Positions 61,949 to 64,000 of a DNA stretch of 64,000 nucleotides are shown here, piece by piece (within the stretch, counting starts at the first letter, position 1; every line of letters begins with the position of its first letter). The DNA lies in the NCBI RefSeq assembly GCF_017569185.1, contig NZ_CP071869.1, positions 3,338,001-3,402,000 of the forward strand. Direction: 5' to 3'. A model generated the notes under the pieces. The model saw only the letters and a list, made by a program, of their open reading frames with translations. It did no database searches and had not been told where the DNA came from. A program made the position numbers and the translations under genes. Source of the stretch: Polaribacter cellanae. Its GTDB lineage: Bacteria; Bacteroidota; Bacteroidia; Flavobacteriales; Flavobacteriaceae.

Positions 61949-63334
61949 TTGAAAAGTAAAGAACCACATAAACCAAAAAAGTTCTATCCTTTGGGAGAAA
62001 GAGGGGTTTTAGTAATTCTTGGTGGAGGAGAAAGTGGCGTTGGAACCGCAATCTTAGGGAAGCAAAAAGGATTTGATGTTTTTGTATCTGATAAAGGTGA
62101 AATATCAAAAAAATATAAAGAAGTTCTTTTACGTCATAAAATAGATTTTGAAGAAAAAAATCATACAGAAAGTAAAATTTTAAATGCAGATGTGGTTATG
62201 AAGAGTCCTGGAATTCCAGACAAAGTGGAGTTGATTTTAAAGTTGAAAGAAAAATCAATTCCAGTAATTTCAGAAATTGAATTTGTAGCTGAATTTACAG
62301 ATGCTACAATCGTTGGAATTACAGGCTCAAATGGAAAAACAACAACAACATTGTTAACACATCATATATTAAAAAATGGAGGTTTAAATGTTGGAGTAGC
62401 AGGAAATATTGGAGATAGTTTTGCGCAACAAGTGGCAGAAAAATCGTATGAAAATTATGTGTTAGAATTAAGTAGTTTTCAGTTAGATGGAATTGAGAAA
62501 TTTCGTCCACATATTGCCATAATTACAAACATTACACCAGATCATTTAGATAGGTATGAGTATGATTTTAATAAATATATCGAGTCAAAATTTAGAATAA
62601 CAAAAAATCAAAAAGCAACCGATTATTTAATTTACGATGCAGATGACGAAGTAATAAATAGTTGGTTGTCAAAAAATAAAACAGAAGCAAAATTAGTTCC
62701 GTTTTCACTCGAAAAAGAGTTAGAATATGGAGCATTTATAAAAAATAAGAATATAATTATCAACCTTAACAAAGATAAAATTAATATGCCAACATCAGCT
62801 TTAATACTAAAAGGAAAACACAATACAAAAAACGCTATGGCTGCAGCTATGGCTGCACAATTATTAAAAGTAAGAAAGCAAACTATTAAGGAAAGCTTAG
62901 AGGACTTTGAGGGGGCAGAACATCGTTTAGAAAACGTTGCAAAAGTCTATGGAGTAGAATATATAAACGATTCTAAAGCAACAAATATCAATGCAACTTT
63001 TTATGCTCTAGAATGTATGGATAAGCAAACAGTTTGGATTGTTGGAGGTGTAGATAAAGGAAACGATTATAGCGATTTATTACCATTGGTAAGAGAAAAA
63101 GTAAAGGCAATAGTGTGTTTAGGCTTAGATAATGAAAAAATATTAGCGACGTTTGGCAATGTGGTTGATATTGTTGTGGAAACAGCTGGTGCAGAAGAAG
63201 CAGTTAAGGTGGCTTATAAATTGTCAGAAAAAGGAGATGCAGTTTTATTATCTCCAGCTTGTGCAAGTTTCGATTTGTTTGAGAATTATGAAGATAGAGG
63301 TCGCCAATTTAAAAAGGCTGTTAGGAGTTTGTAA
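61949..63334 (+). CDS. murD: UDP-MurNAc-L-alanine:D-glutamate ligase MurD
   Basis: A 461-residue cytoplasmic Mur ligase. The uridine-binding loop is VILGGGESGVGTAILGK, ATP is bound by GITGSNGKTTTT, and it ends SPACASFDLFENYEDRG, the MurD signature. The family normally starts a few residues before VLVILGGGES with an ATG. Here no ATG exists; the frame opens at TTG (61949) and reads KSKEPHKPKKFYPLGERG first. The stretch encoding KKFYPLGERG is a copy of the CCTTTGGG repeat (61983-62006), so a repeat insertion seems to have replaced the original start. Confidence 0.93.
   Translation: MKSKEPHKPKKFYPLGERGVLVILGGGESGVGTAILGKQKGFDVFVSDKGEISKKYKEVLLRHKIDFEEKNHTESKILNADVVMKSPGIPDKVELILKLKEKSIPVISEIEFVAEFTDATIVGITGSNGKTTTTLLTHHILKNGGLNVGVAGNIGDSFAQQVAEKSYENYVLELSSFQLDGIEKFRPHIAIITNITPDHLDRYEYDFNKYIESKFRITKNQKATDYLIYDADDEVINSWLSKNKTEAKLVPFSLEKELEYGAFIKNKNIIINLNKDKINMPTSALILKGKHNTKNAMAAAMAAQLLKVRKQTIKESLEDFEGAEHRLENVAKVYGVEYINDSKATNINATFYALECMDKQTVWIVGGVDKGNDYSDLLPLVREKVKAIVCLGLDNEKILATFGNVVDIVVETAGAEEAVKVAYKLSEKGDAVLLSPACASFDLFENYEDRGRQFKKAVRSL
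61983..62006. repeat. CCTTTGGG-family repeat inside the murD 5' end
   Basis: TCTATCCTTTGGGAGAAAGA followed by GGGG matches the repeat at 63448-63475 (TCTCTCCTTTGGAGAGATTA). It is coding, supplying part of the N-terminal extension of MurD. Confidence 0.65.
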
Positions 63335-63366
63335 AAAGAAACTCATTCCTCCCAAAATTTCGGGAT

Positions 63367-63382
63367 TCCCAAAGGGAAGAGG
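63367..63382. repeat. CCCTTTGGG-family repeat after murD
   Basis: TCCCAAAGGGAAGAGG, preceded by TCCCAAAATTTCGGGA (63350-63366), another short inverted repeat, in the murD-ftsW gap. Confidence 0.65.
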
Positions 63383-63447
63383 TTAGTGAGTTTGAGGTAA
63401 ATTAAAAAAAAGATAAAAATAAAACATACAGATAAACACAAGAGTGT

Positions 63448-63475
63448 TTCTCTCCTTTGGAGAGATTAAGAGAGG
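63448..63475. repeat. CCTTTGGAG-family repeat before ftsW
   Basis: TCTCTCCTTTGGAGAGATTA followed by AGAGAGG ends four bases before the ftsW start codon (63479). Confidence 0.7.
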
Positions 63476-63478
63476 ATT

Positions 63479-64000
63479 ATGAAAACCATTTTTCAACATA
63501 TAAAAGGAGATAAAACCATTTGGGCAATTGTTGCTGCTTTGGCAATATTCTCATTTATGCCTGTGTATAGCGCAAGTACAAACTTGGTATATGTAGTTGG
63601 TAATGGGTCTACTTTGGGCCATTTAGCAAAACATGCGGCTTTATTAATTTTCGGTTTTTTAATTATTTATGGAGTTCATAAAATTCCTTATCGATATTTT
63701 TCTGGAGGTTCTGTGTTAATGTTGCCAGTTGTATTTGTATTGCTAATTTTTACGTTATCTCAAGGAACCACAATTGAAGGTGCAAATGCCAGTAGGTGGA
63801 TTCGTATTGGAGGTATTGGTTTCCAAACATCCACTTTAGCAGGGTTGGTTTTAATGGTATATGTAGCAAGGTATTTGGCTAAAAACAAAGAAAAAAAAAT
63901 AAAACTTAAAGAAAGCTTATTGCAATTATGGTTGCCAGTAAGTCTATTGCTAATTTTAATATTGCCAGCCAACTTTTCTACAACAGCAATTATCTTTTTT
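63479..64000 (+). CDS. ftsW: Lipid II polymerase FtsW, 5' part (cut by window end)
   Basis: The first 174 codons, open to the window edge, of a SEDS-family membrane protein. Hydrophobic segments alternate with short loops, and the family marker NASRWIRIGGIGFQTST is present near residue 100. FtsW polymerises septal glycan strands with FtsI. Position after murD supports FtsW over RodA. The start is ATG at 63479, preceded by a dispersed repeat. Confidence 0.93.
   Translation, partial: MKTIFQHIKGDKTIWAIVAALAIFSFMPVYSASTNLVYVVGNGSTLGHLAKHAALLIFGFLIIYGVHKIPYRYFSGGSVLMLPVVFVLLIFTLSQGTTIEGANASRWIRIGGIGFQTSTLAGLVLMVYVARYLAKNKEKKIKLKESLLQLWLPVSLLLILILPANFSTTAIIFF

Overview
The window looks like chromosomal DNA of a marine member of the Flavobacteriia (Bacteroidota), most like Polaribacter or a close relative. 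The evidence is the very AT-rich sequence, SusC/SusD and TonB/DUF4249 pairs, a type IX secretion (T9SS) C-terminal sorting domain, many lipoproteins with a Cys lipobox, promoters of the TAnnTTTG type, no clear Shine-Dalgarno sites, and a Bacteroidota-style dcw (division and cell wall) cluster. The genus is an inference. I found no rRNA, tRNA, CRISPR array, transposase or phage gene.

Layout. 0-3.6 kb: a lipoprotein, a nitrilase, a HAD phosphatase and a LacI-type regulator. 3.65-7.7 kb: four one-base-overlapping genes for membrane glycosylation (a GT-C mannosyltransferase-like protein, two GT2 enzymes, a MORN-variant protein). 7.9-18.8 kb: two beta-barrel proteins, a two-FAS1 lipoprotein, a membrane polyferredoxin with an FAD/NAD(P) oxidoreductase, a GH113-like glycosidase, a universal stress protein, an internally duplicated lipoprotein and a small BamA-like protein. 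18.8-23.2 kb: pyruvate carboxylase and a metallophosphatase.

23.3-37.7 kb is the most interesting region. Thirteen consecutive minus-strand genes hold the core signatures of arsenosugar metabolism: radical SAM ArsS, a CxxC peroxidase-like protein, a TIGR04282-type glycosyltransferase with a divergent paralogue, and purine nucleoside phosphorylase. They are interleaved with a SusC/SusD outer-membrane pair, a Na+/solute symporter, a metallophosphoesterase that has lost metal ligands, a rhodanese, a DM13/T9SS protein, DUF547 and a fatty acid hydroxylase-like protein. No ArsM methyltransferase is present here. The arrangement suggests a transport-coupled organoarsenic or modified-nucleoside locus.

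38-47.3 kb: fabD, an M16 peptidase, a 64-residue protein with its own promoter and terminator, galE with a DegT aminotransferase, and a penicillin acylase-family enzyme. 47.4-52.9 kb: a DsbA-like lipoprotein and a TonB receptor/DUF4249/lipoprotein set in which two genes carry a one-base frameshift near the 5' end. 53-55.1 kb: an RluA-type pseudouridine synthase, EngB and a hydrolase, with a 25-bp homopolymer between the last two. 55.3-64 kb: mraZ-rsmH-ftsL-ftsI-murE-mraY-murD-ftsW (the last cut by the window end), headed by three GTGGT boxes 10 bp apart that look like a MraZ operator.

Several families of short palindromic repeats lie at gene borders. One family forms the last codons of the HAD phosphatase gene and the first codons of murD.
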